Below are positions 6,399-12,379 of a stretch of DNA of 12,379 nt, piece by piece. The DNA is from Cryomorphaceae bacterium. GTDB lineage: Bacteria; Bacteroidota; Bacteroidia; Flavobacteriales; Crocinitomicaceae. The position numbers and the translations under genes were made by a program. The stretch's first letter is position 1; every line of letters starts with the position of its first letter. The notes below the pieces were generated by a model. That model was given only the letters and a program-made list of their open reading frames with translations, was not told the DNA's origin and searched no databases. The stretch spans positions 1-12,379 of the forward strand of contig JAJTDX010000066.1 in the NCBI GenBank assembly GCA_021298235.1. The letters are read 5' to 3'.

Positions 6399-8370
6399 TG
6401 GTCTTCTTATAAATTCTGCCATTTGTCAGGTCCTCTATGAAAACAATGTACGTTCCCTGACTTAGGTCTTGAACCATAAGTATTCCCGAATCTTCAATAC
6501 GCATAGATTTTATTCTTTTACCATTTTGATCTGAGAGCCAAACAATGCCTTTGTGATTCGATGGAATTGTGATGTAAACGATGTCTGTGGCAGGATTTGG
6601 CAACACGGAGACAAATTCAGATTTTTCAATTGAATTGACCTCAGCAAGAAAATTCCCGTCATACAAATTTGTTCCGTTCTCATTGATAATCCAGTTATCG
6701 GGGTCTACCGCCGTGACTCCGTTGACCACTCCTACGCTAGGAATCACGAAGTTTTCAGTGTTGCTCGAAATCGGAAATTGTAGTGTAGTGTCAGGCAGTC
6801 CTTGTCGTGAAAATTTAATTTCAAGAGGTATGGTGAATAATGGAGTAACTGTCGGTTTACTAACACTCTGGTTGATTTGCAGATGTAAAGTTTCGCCGAT
6901 GCAATTCCATTTTGTCGAATAGGTTGGAAATCCTTCTCCAAAATACCATTCGTTGAAGAAGTTTGTAAGATCTATTCCACTTTCTGACTCTATTACTTGT
7001 TTTACATCAATTCCAATGGCAACGCTGTCGGCAAATTCATTCTGAAAATTTTTCAATGCGGTAAAAAATAGATCGTCATTGTTCACTAAATATCGAATGG
7101 TATGGATAATGGCAGAGCCTTTGTCGTAGGTAAGTCTGCCGCTAAACAGTCGGTTCTCATTCAAGCTGTCGAGCACCCAAACGCTCCCTCCGGTTTGGGA
7201 CATCACATTGTCATGCACGTCGAGCATGTGTTGAAAAGATTGGGTCGGGTAAAGATTCTCCAGCATAAGATGTTCACTGTAGGATGCAAACCCTTCATTC
7301 ACCCAGATATCTGCCCATGAGGCACATGTAACATGGTCTCCAAACCATTGATGTCCAAGCTCGTGCGTAGTTAGGTTTTTCTCAAAGAAGCCTTGTGATG
7401 TCATGGTTTGATGTTCCATTCCTCCTGAGATCGGGGCCATACAATGGCCGTATTTTTCGTCGGCAAATGGATACGGACCAAAAAGATCCGAAAACAACTC
7501 CATAAAGTCAACTGTTTCATCTATCTCGGCTTGAAAATTTGTAAGGGTAGCGGGATTGTCGTAAATGTAATTCTGAATAAGAATAGGGGCAGTAGCACCA
7601 GCAGGATTTGCCCATACATTATATTCTACATACTCTGCAACGGCGACAGAAATCAGGTAATAATCAATTGCATGTCGATGTTTCCACTCGTAACGAGCTG
7701 TACCGTCGCCAAAGTCAGTCACATTTTCCAGAATCCCATTCGAACCGGCCTTACATGTGGATGGAACAGTGATCCACACACTACAACTGTCCGATTTGTC
7801 AGTCAGTGATTGTTTGCAAGGCCACCATTCGTATGCTGAGAAAGGCTGTGACAACGACCAAGTTACCTGGTTGCCCCAAGAGGGGGAGCTGGCATTGGTC
7901 ATACCGGATCCACCCAATGGATTGGTTGCTGCTGTTGGAGGTATTCCGTTGTAATCCACTGAAATGATAAAAGAATCACCCGGGTTTGAATTCACGGGCA
8001 CTTTTATGGCTGAGTTGTTTCTGCTATAATCGACCGGTACTCCATTGACTCGTATTTCACTTATTGTAAAAGATTGAAACAATTCGAATAAAGCCGAATC
8101 AAGGAGCTGAGTTGCGGTTGCATGGATTTCACCTGTCCCGGAAACAGCAGTTGAGAGGTTGTTCATAGCAACATTCAACTGATAAAAGTGTACATCGTAT
8201 TTGTCTGTTTCTTGTATCTGAGAAACAGAAAGAGTATTGCTTTTAAGTGTGGAGCTTTTAAAATGGTCGCGTTTGGAACAAAAGGGGTGTGATTCATTCT
8301 GTCCATAAACATACACGGACGAATAAAGTATCGCAACGAGTAATAAAATGTGGTTCAAAAAAGTTTTCAT
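6385..8370 (-). CDS. Secreted M1-family metallopeptidase with T9SS C-terminal sorting domain
   Basis: Protein of 661 aa. A signal peptide (about residues 1-23, cleavage near VYG|Q) is followed by the M1 N-terminal beta domain, then the catalytic domain. GGMEH (316-320) occupies the position of the GxMEN exopeptidase motif. HELGHQWFGD (336-345) with Glu359 in WVNEGFASY completes the HExxH-x18-E zinc site, and Tyr415 in RLTYDKGS fits the transition-state tyrosine. A linker leads to a type A T9SS sorting domain (about 580-661) with VLPNPATD (589-596), GKRI and LSQGTYIVFIED, ending in KKTIIV. Family members remove N-terminal residues from peptides; this one is expected to be secreted through T9SS and released or anchored at the cell surface. 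It is the last gene of the S9-GNAT-M1 operon, 21 nt after the GNAT stop, and overlaps the convergent M15 gene end by 14 bp. Confidence 0.95.
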   Translation of the reverse strand: MKTFLNHILLLVAILYSSVYVYGQNESHPFCSKRDHFKSSTLKSNTLSVSQIQETDKYDVHFYQLNVAMNNLSTAVSGTGEIHATATQLLDSALFELFQSFTISEIRVNGVPVDYSRNNSAIKVPVNSNPGDSFIISVDYNGIPPTAATNPLGGSGMTNASSPSWGNQVTWSLSQPFSAYEWWPCKQSLTDKSDSCSVWITVPSTCKAGSNGILENVTDFGDGTARYEWKHRHAIDYYLISVAVAEYVEYNVWANPAGATAPILIQNYIYDNPATLTNFQAEIDETVDFMELFSDLFGPYPFADEKYGHCMAPISGGMEHQTMTSQGFFEKNLTTHELGHQWFGDHVTCASWADIWVNEGFASYSEHLMLENLYPTQSFQHMLDVHDNVMSQTGGSVWVLDSLNENRLFSGRLTYDKGSAIIHTIRYLVNNDDLFFTALKNFQNEFADSVAIGIDVKQVIESESGIDLTNFFNEWYFGEGFPTYSTKWNCIGETLHLQINQSVSKPTVTPLFTIPLEIKFSRQGLPDTTLQFPISSNTENFVIPSVGVVNGVTAVDPDNWIINENGTNLYDGNFLAEVNSIEKSEFVSVLPNPATDIVYITIPSNHKGIVWLSDQNGKRIKSMRIEDSGILMVQDLSQGTYIVFIEDLTNGRIYKKTIIVQ

Positions 8371-8391
8371 AGGATTAGTTTTATGGTCGTT

Positions 8392-8835
8392 TTAACGTAT
8401 TTGATCTTCATTCAAAAAGCGAATAAAATGGAAGCCTCTTGGAGCATACCCCTCATTGTAGAAGAATTTATGAGCTTTGAAATTATATGTGTAAGAGTCA
8501 AGAGACATCATATTGCATTTATATTCTTGAGCTTTTTGGGAAAGATACTCAAACATAGCTTTGCCGACACCTTTTGAGCGCGCCTTGTCACTAACCACGA
8601 GGTTATCAATTTCCAAATAGCGTCCGCACCATAATTTTGTTCCGATCCAAAAGCCTGCAATCCCGACACAAGTACCATTGTCAAATGCTGCAAGCTGGCC
8701 GTAGTGGTTATTTTGTAGCATCTCGTCAAGGTCATTGGAATAAGACTCTTTTGTCAAAGAGGGATAGAGTTCTTGCATGACATCAAGTTGGTCAAGCATT
8801 TCTTCTTTCGATGGTAATTCTTTCAGCTCGATCAT
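8392..8835 (-). CDS. GNAT-family N-acetyltransferase
   Basis: Single-domain GNAT protein of 147 aa with no signal peptide, so cytosolic. The acetyl-CoA-binding motif A is visible: strand YLEIDNLVV (73-81) followed by RSKGVG (86-91), fitting the R/Q-x-x-G-x-G/A pyrophosphate loop. AHKFFYNEGYAPRGFHF (121-137) is the usual motif B region with the conserved Tyr/Phe-rich 'FY-x-x-x-G(F/Y)' signature. The acceptor substrate cannot be predicted. The start codon overlaps the stop of the upstream S9 peptidase gene as ATGA (8832-8835), indicating translational coupling, and the downstream M1 peptidase gene begins 21 nt after its stop. It is therefore the middle gene of one operon with two exported peptidases, an association whose meaning is unclear. 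Confidence 0.92.
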   Translation of the reverse strand: MIELKELPSKEEMLDQLDVMQELYPSLTKESYSNDLDEMLQNNHYGQLAAFDNGTCVGIAGFWIGTKLWCGRYLEIDNLVVSDKARSKGVGKAMFEYLSQKAQEYKCNMMSLDSYTYNFKAHKFFYNEGYAPRGFHFIRFLNEDQIR

Positions 8836-11201
8836 TTGTATTTTAAAACCAGTTCGGTATAAAAAAGTTCGTATATTCTTCTGTATTCATCGTTCCAGGA
8901 ATAGCTTTCCTTAAATCCGTGGGCTTCAACAGGAAAAACTGTCAGATCCCAATTTGTTTTGTGCAATTCGATGAAGCGTTGACTCAATCGAACAACATCC
9001 TGAAATTGAACATTGTCATCCACCATTCCGTGCAACATTAACAATTTATCTTGAAGGTTTTCTGCGAAATAAATAGGTGAACTTTTTCTATACGCCTCCG
9101 GATCTGTTTCAGGGTAATTTAGAATATTGCTCGTATACTCATGGTTGTAATGTGCCCAGTCTGTTACTGACCTTAATGCTGCTCCGCAAGGAAATTCGCC
9201 CGGTGTGCTGAGCAGAGCCATCAGGGTAATGAACCCACCATATGAACCTCCGTAAATCCCTACTCTATTTGAGTCGATGTCCAGTGTATTAATCAGGTAA
9301 TCTTTTCCATCCAAATGATCTTGAAGGTCGCGACCGCCCATGTGTCGATAGATCGCAGTTCTGTAATCACGCCCATAACCTTCACTGGCTCTGTAATCAA
9401 TGTCCAAAACGGTAAATCCATTGTCAACCAATAGATTGTGGAACATGTACTCACGATGATAATTGCTCCAGTAATTGTGCGCATTTTGAAGGTACCCTGC
9501 TCCATGTACAAAAATTACCGCTGCCTTATTTTCGGATCCTTCGTTTGGTTTGTACAAACGAGCATAAACGTCTTTTTCATCGGAAGCTTTAAATGTGATC
9601 ACTTCCGGTTTGCGCCAGAAGTATTTGTTGAATTCCTGAGTTGTAGAATACGTGATCCTTGTTTTGGAGGAATTGCTTTCATTTAGAGCAGTACACAACT
9701 CCCATGGTGTGTTCTTATCTGAATATCGAATAGCCAGTGTTTTTTCATCAGGAGAAAGCTGCACATCATGGTAACCTTCCTTGCTCAAGATATTGGCTGT
9801 TTTTCCTGTTTCAATATCAACGCGTAAAAAATTTCGGTCGCCCGGATGAGATCGATTGGCAGTTATGTAGAACGATTTTCCGTCTTTGGATAAGATCGCT
9901 TCATGAACCTCCCAGCTTCCTTCCGTCAATGGAACAGTTCGTTCTAAGGTTTTGATAAGTTTGGAGGTATTGTGGAGGTATAGGTGTGAGTAGCCCGTCT
10001 TTTCTGATTGAAAATAAACCGTTTGATCGTCATTTAGCCACCCCAAGGTCCCCTCCTCTGTGTTCCAACTCGAGATTCCGGGACCTCCAATCCACGCTTC
10101 ATCGTGCTGCCGTTCGATCTCGGAAAATTCTCCTGTCTCAAGATCTATCAGAATAATCCATCGGTCCTTGTTGTCATATGAACGAATATCACAAACCGCC
10201 TGATCAGTTGTTTTGGTGAATTTTAGTGAATGCATTACCACTTTTCGATCCTTTTCATAGGGAAGTGAATCATTCAAATAGGTCGGTTTTTTTCTAATAT
10301 CTGAGAGTTTGGATAAGTCTATGAAATAAACGGTGTCCTTTTTTATGTCTACTAATGCTAGTCGGTGCAACGGTTCTTCTGCCCCAACTTTAGCTCTCGC
10401 ACTGGAGGTGTAGGTGTACCCATTGGAGGAAATATGATGCTCAACTTTCGTGTCTGTTTCATTGGGATAATCCGAAAGACGAAAAGAAACAAATCGGCCG
10501 TTGGGACTGACCTGAATTTGCTCGATCTGATCTTTTCCTAAGTAAAAAGGTTTTGCCTCCTTGTAAATGTCGACCTCCTTCGATTTTCTCCAGACGGTTC
10601 GTTCGTTTTGATCCCGGATGTATTCAAATAATTCCATTTGCTGCCTCATCAGATAGGTCGAGTCTTTCTTATGTTCAGGAGCTTCGCCGGAACGGAAATT
10701 CGTTAATTGCAGAATGGATCCTTTTCCCTTCGAGTATTCGAAAATATTCAAGCCGGACTGAAAGTAAATTATTCCCGGATTCCTCGACCGCTGAATGGAA
10801 TGAAGACCGGAAGTGGAGGAGTAAAGACGAGATAATTGCTTTGAATTTTTATCATAGCGTGTCAGGCTTCCATCAATGATTTGATATTGGTCCGAAAAGT
10901 TCGCTTGAGCTCGGTCGTATTCAAGAATTGATTTAGGATCAGCAGATATGGGTTTGCTACCTTTTAACGAGGGTTGATACTCATAGGTCGAATTACCAGG
11001 CTCATTCTTGGGGTTCCAGTCGAAATAAATCTTTTTTCCATCGATGCTCCAACGAATATTTTCAGGCTGATGGCCAATAAATTCATTGCCCTTCATGATG
11101 TCTTCCAATTTGAGTGGTGAATTGTTGGGGACATGTTGTGCGGTAATGTATCCCGCGACGAAAAGCAAACAGCACGGGTATAAAAAACGATTCAATGGCA
11201 T
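8832..11201 (-). CDS. Exported S9-family serine peptidase (prolyl oligopeptidase/DPP-like)
   Basis: Protein of 789 aa. A signal peptide (about 1-21, cleavage near ITA|Q) precedes a beta-propeller region of WD40/PD40-like blades (about 40-520; for example VSPNGRFVSF at 231-240 and LSPDEKTLAI at 482-491). The alpha/beta-hydrolase Peptidase_S9 domain covers about 540-789. The catalytic triad is intact: Ser653 in GGSYGGF, Asp728 in HGMVDDNVQF and His761 in EAHGF. VIFVHGAGY (562-570) is the oxyanion-side loop. Relatives cleave short peptides, often after proline or alanine. Without an alignment I cannot tell dipeptidyl peptidase from acylaminoacyl-peptidase-like activity. No T9SS tail is present, so it is probably periplasmic, in contrast to the M1 partner. 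It heads the S9-GNAT-M1 operon and is divergent from rpsP across a 146-bp gap. Confidence 0.95.
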   Translation of the reverse strand: MPLNRFLYPCCLLFVAGYITAQHVPNNSPLKLEDIMKGNEFIGHQPENIRWSIDGKKIYFDWNPKNEPGNSTYEYQPSLKGSKPISADPKSILEYDRAQANFSDQYQIIDGSLTRYDKNSKQLSRLYSSTSGLHSIQRSRNPGIIYFQSGLNIFEYSKGKGSILQLTNFRSGEAPEHKKDSTYLMRQQMELFEYIRDQNERTVWRKSKEVDIYKEAKPFYLGKDQIEQIQVSPNGRFVSFRLSDYPNETDTKVEHHISSNGYTYTSSARAKVGAEEPLHRLALVDIKKDTVYFIDLSKLSDIRKKPTYLNDSLPYEKDRKVVMHSLKFTKTTDQAVCDIRSYDNKDRWIILIDLETGEFSEIERQHDEAWIGGPGISSWNTEEGTLGWLNDDQTVYFQSEKTGYSHLYLHNTSKLIKTLERTVPLTEGSWEVHEAILSKDGKSFYITANRSHPGDRNFLRVDIETGKTANILSKEGYHDVQLSPDEKTLAIRYSDKNTPWELCTALNESNSSKTRITYSTTQEFNKYFWRKPEVITFKASDEKDVYARLYKPNEGSENKAAVIFVHGAGYLQNAHNYWSNYHREYMFHNLLVDNGFTVLDIDYRASEGYGRDYRTAIYRHMGGRDLQDHLDGKDYLINTLDIDSNRVGIYGGSYGGFITLMALLSTPGEFPCGAALRSVTDWAHYNHEYTSNILNYPETDPEAYRKSSPIYFAENLQDKLLMLHGMVDDNVQFQDVVRLSQRFIELHKTNWDLTVFPVEAHGFKESYSWNDEYRRIYELFYTELVLKYK

Positions 11202-11205
11202 GCCG

Positions 11206-11235
11206 TAAATTTACAAAAGGCGCTTCGTTTTTAAA
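11206..11235 (-). promoter_or_regulatory. Weak candidate promoter of the S9-GNAT-M1 operon
   Basis: On the minus strand, TTTA (11235-11232), 18 nt and TAAATTTA (11213-11206) each differ by one base from the Bacteroidota consensus. The -7 box lies within a perfect 10-bp palindrome, GTAAATTTAC (11205-11214), 3 nt from the start codon. That implies a near-leaderless transcript, so confidence is low. Confidence 0.25.
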
Positions 11236-11262
11236 GGATGCTCAAAGAATTATTTGCAGGGT

Positions 11263-11293
11263 ATTGCTGAATAGCTTGATTTCATTATCTTTG
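11263..11293 (+). promoter_or_regulatory. Promoter of rpsP-rimM
   Basis: ATTG at 11263-11266, a 19-nt spacer and TATCTTTG at 11286-11293 match the Bacteroidota -33/-7 pattern; the -7 box is exact and the -33 box has one mismatch. The predicted start is near 11298, giving a leader of about 50 nt before the rpsP ATG. Confidence 0.65.
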
Positions 11294-11314
11294 CACCCCA
11301 ATTATTTATAAACC

Positions 11315-11329
11315 GGGGTTTCGTACCCC
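11315..11329 (+). promoter_or_regulatory. Hairpin in the rpsP mRNA leader
   Basis: GGGGT (11315-11319) pairs with ACCCC (11325-11329) around a 5-nt TTCGT loop, 18 nt before the rpsP ATG. A second ACCCC at 11295-11299 could pair with the same GGGGT, but it lies at or just before the predicted transcription start. There is no T-run after the hairpin, so it is not a terminator. A role in control of S16 translation is possible but unproven. Confidence 0.4.
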
Positions 11330-11347
11330 ACATTGTAAACTTAAATT

Positions 11348-12001
11348 ATGGCAACTCGAATCAGATTGCAAAGACACGGAAAGAAAGGAAAAGCTTTCTT
11401 CCATTTAGTAGCTGCGGATAGCAGAGCAAAGAGAGATGGAAAGTTCATCGAGAAACTCGGAACGTACAATCCAAACACGAATCCAGCGACTATTGACATC
11501 AACTTCGATCGTACACTTCATTGGGTACAGGTTGGAGCCGAAATGTCTGATACCGCAAGAGCGATCTTATCTTACAAAGGAATTCTTTACAAAAATCACT
11601 TGTTGAAAGGGGTCGCGAAAGGAGCTTTTACGTTAGAACAGGCAGAGGCGAAATATGTTGCATGGGCTACTGAAAAAGATTCTAAAATCTCAGGAAAGAA
11701 AGACGGATTAGCGAAATCTGCTGCTGCAGACAAAGCAGCTCGTTTCAAGGCGGAAGAAGAGGCGAAAGCAGCAAAAGCTGCAGCTATCGAAGCTAAAAAC
11801 ACTGTGGTTGAAGAAGCAACAGTTGAGGAGGCGGAGGTGGAAGCACCTGTAGCTGAAGCAACGGAAGAGGTAGCGGAAGTTGAAGCGGAAGCAACAGTAG
11901 CTGAAGAGCCTGCTGCTGAAGATCCAGCTGCCGAGGAAGCGACTCCGGAAGAGCCTGCTGCTGAAGATCCAGCATCAGAGGATACTTCTACAGAAGAATA
12001 A
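11348..12001 (+). CDS. rpsP: 30S ribosomal protein S16 (bS16) with long acidic C-terminal extension
   Basis: Protein of 217 aa, against about 80-90 aa for typical S16. The conserved core covers about residues 1-83: MATRIRLQRHGKKGKAFFHLV at the start, DSRAKRDGKFIEKLGTYNP (24-42), and TARAILSYKGILYKNHL (69-85). It binds 16S rRNA and helps assemble the 30S body. Residues 86-135 form a charged, probably helical extension (KGAFTLEQAEAKYVAWATEK at 91-110). The rest is low-complexity Ala/Glu/Lys turning to Ala/Glu/Pro/Asp, strongly acidic after residue 151, with a repeated EEPAAEDPA unit (186-194 and 201-209). Longer S16 proteins are common in Bacteroidota, but the distal tail is probably disordered and of unknown role. 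It has its own promoter and leader, and rimM follows after 13 nt, the conserved rpsP-rimM pairing. Confidence 0.97.
   Translation: MATRIRLQRHGKKGKAFFHLVAADSRAKRDGKFIEKLGTYNPNTNPATIDINFDRTLHWVQVGAEMSDTARAILSYKGILYKNHLLKGVAKGAFTLEQAEAKYVAWATEKDSKISGKKDGLAKSAAADKAARFKAEEEAKAAKAAAIEAKNTVVEEATVEEAEVEAPVAEATEEVAEVEAEATVAEEPAAEDPAAEEATPEEPAAEDPASEDTSTEE
11903..11973 (+). repeat. Exact 26-bp direct repeat in the rpsP tail, 45-bp period
   Basis: The 26 bases at 11903-11928 recur identically at 11948-11973. The offset is 45 bp (15 codons), so the reading frame is kept and EEPAAEDPA is encoded twice with identical codons. Identity at the DNA level suggests a recent in-frame duplication within the low-complexity tail. 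Confidence 0.9.
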
Positions 12002-12014
12002 TTTTAAGACTTGA

Positions 12015-12379
12015 ATGAACAAAGCAGATTGCTTTCATTTAGGATATGTTGCGAAACTTCACGGATTTAAAGGTGAAGTTTCGTTGTTTTTAGACGTTAC
12101 CAATCCGGAGGATTACAAGTCTCTGGATGCAGTTTTTATTGAGCTGAACAATCAATTGACCCCCTTTTTCATAGAATCATTCAAGTTAAAAAACAAAGGG
12201 TTCGCAGCGGTGAAGCTTGAAGGTGTCAATGGCGAAGAGGATGCCAGGGTTCTGCTTCGCAAGAATTTATTTCTACCCGCGCAAATTTTACCTAAGCTGA
12301 CAGGAACACAATTCTATGACCATGAAGTGGTGGGATTTACTGTTGTAGATGAGAAGTTTGGTGAAATTGGTAAACTCGA
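12015..12379 (+). CDS. rimM: 16S rRNA processing protein RimM (partial, runs off the window)
   Basis: The ATG at 12015 opens a frame that stays open to the window edge, giving the first 121 residues of a protein normally about 165-180 aa long. The N-terminal RimM domain is recognisable: LGYVAKLHGFKGEVSL (9-24), the family's 'G-x-I/V-x-x-x-H-G-x-x-G-E/x-V' signature, then LEGVNGEEDARVLLRKNLFLP (68-88), matching the typical 'G-x-x-x-R-x-x-A-E-x-L-x-G-x-x-L' stretch. The PRC-barrel domain begins around residue 98 (QFYDHEVVGFTVVDE). RimM binds S19 and assists maturation of the 30S head. It follows rpsP by 13 nt with no terminator between, so the two are co-transcribed. The start is favoured by the signature position and by the short distance to the rpsP stop. 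Confidence 0.93.
   Translation, partial: MNKADCFHLGYVAKLHGFKGEVSLFLDVTNPEDYKSLDAVFIELNNQLTPFFIESFKLKNKGFAAVKLEGVNGEEDARVLLRKNLFLPAQILPKLTGTQFYDHEVVGFTVVDEKFGEIGKL

Noticed and set aside
11295..11319. Riboswitch in the rpsP leader
   Set aside because: The predicted leader is only about 50 nt with 5-bp stems, too small for a metabolite aptamer; it is kept only as a simple leader hairpin.
11596..11975. Antisense open frames (68 and 60 aa, Ala/Leu/Gln/Pro-rich) across the rpsP tail
   Set aside because: They are mirror images of the repetitive GAA/GCA/GCT codons of the S16 tail. Their composition is pure low complexity and they have no plausible promoter or family.

Overview
The window reads as ordinary chromosomal DNA of a Bacteroidota bacterium, most likely from the Flavobacteriales. 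The support is: a secreted M1 peptidase ending in a type IX secretion (T9SS) C-terminal sorting domain; several upstream regions with the Bacteroidota sigma-factor pattern (TTTG, 17-23 nt, TAnnTTTG); weak or absent Shine-Dalgarno sequences; a ComEC protein without the usual C-terminal metallo-beta-lactamase domain; and a long acidic extension on ribosomal protein S16. I see no mobile element, CRISPR array, tRNA or rRNA. Coding density is very high: the longest gap between genes is about 146 bp, so there is no gene-free stretch over 300 bases.

Layout. (1) Plus strand, 3-2245: a membrane-anchored DUF4340-like protein, then dnaN (the beta sliding clamp), closed by an intrinsic terminator. (2) Minus strand, 5564-2292: a fold-type I PLP aminotransferase with a strong terminator, then comEC (a DNA-uptake channel). 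(3) Plus strand, 5580-6398: a lipoprotein of the VanX/DdpX-type D-Ala-D-Ala dipeptidase family (M15D), divergent from the aminotransferase. The two start codons are so close that each gene's promoter lies inside the other gene or its leader. (4) Minus strand, 11201-6385: a compact three-gene operon of an exported S9 serine peptidase, a GNAT acetyltransferase (ATGA overlap) and an exported M1 metallopeptidase carrying a T9SS tail; its end overlaps the M15 gene by 14 bp. (5) Plus strand, 11348 to the window end: rpsP (S16) with a promoter and a leader hairpin, followed by the start of rimM.

How the genes work together. The exported S9 and M1 enzymes look like a peptide-scavenging pair, which suits a proteolytic lifestyle. 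The M15 lipoprotein probably trims or recycles D-Ala-D-Ala-type dipeptides in the envelope. dnaN, rpsP and rimM are housekeeping replication and ribosome-biogenesis genes.

I did not find a convincing undescribed system. The points most worth a second look are the S16 tail with its exact internal 26-bp repeat, the rpsP leader hairpin, the interleaved divergent promoters around 5550-5615, and the short non-MBL C-terminus of ComEC.
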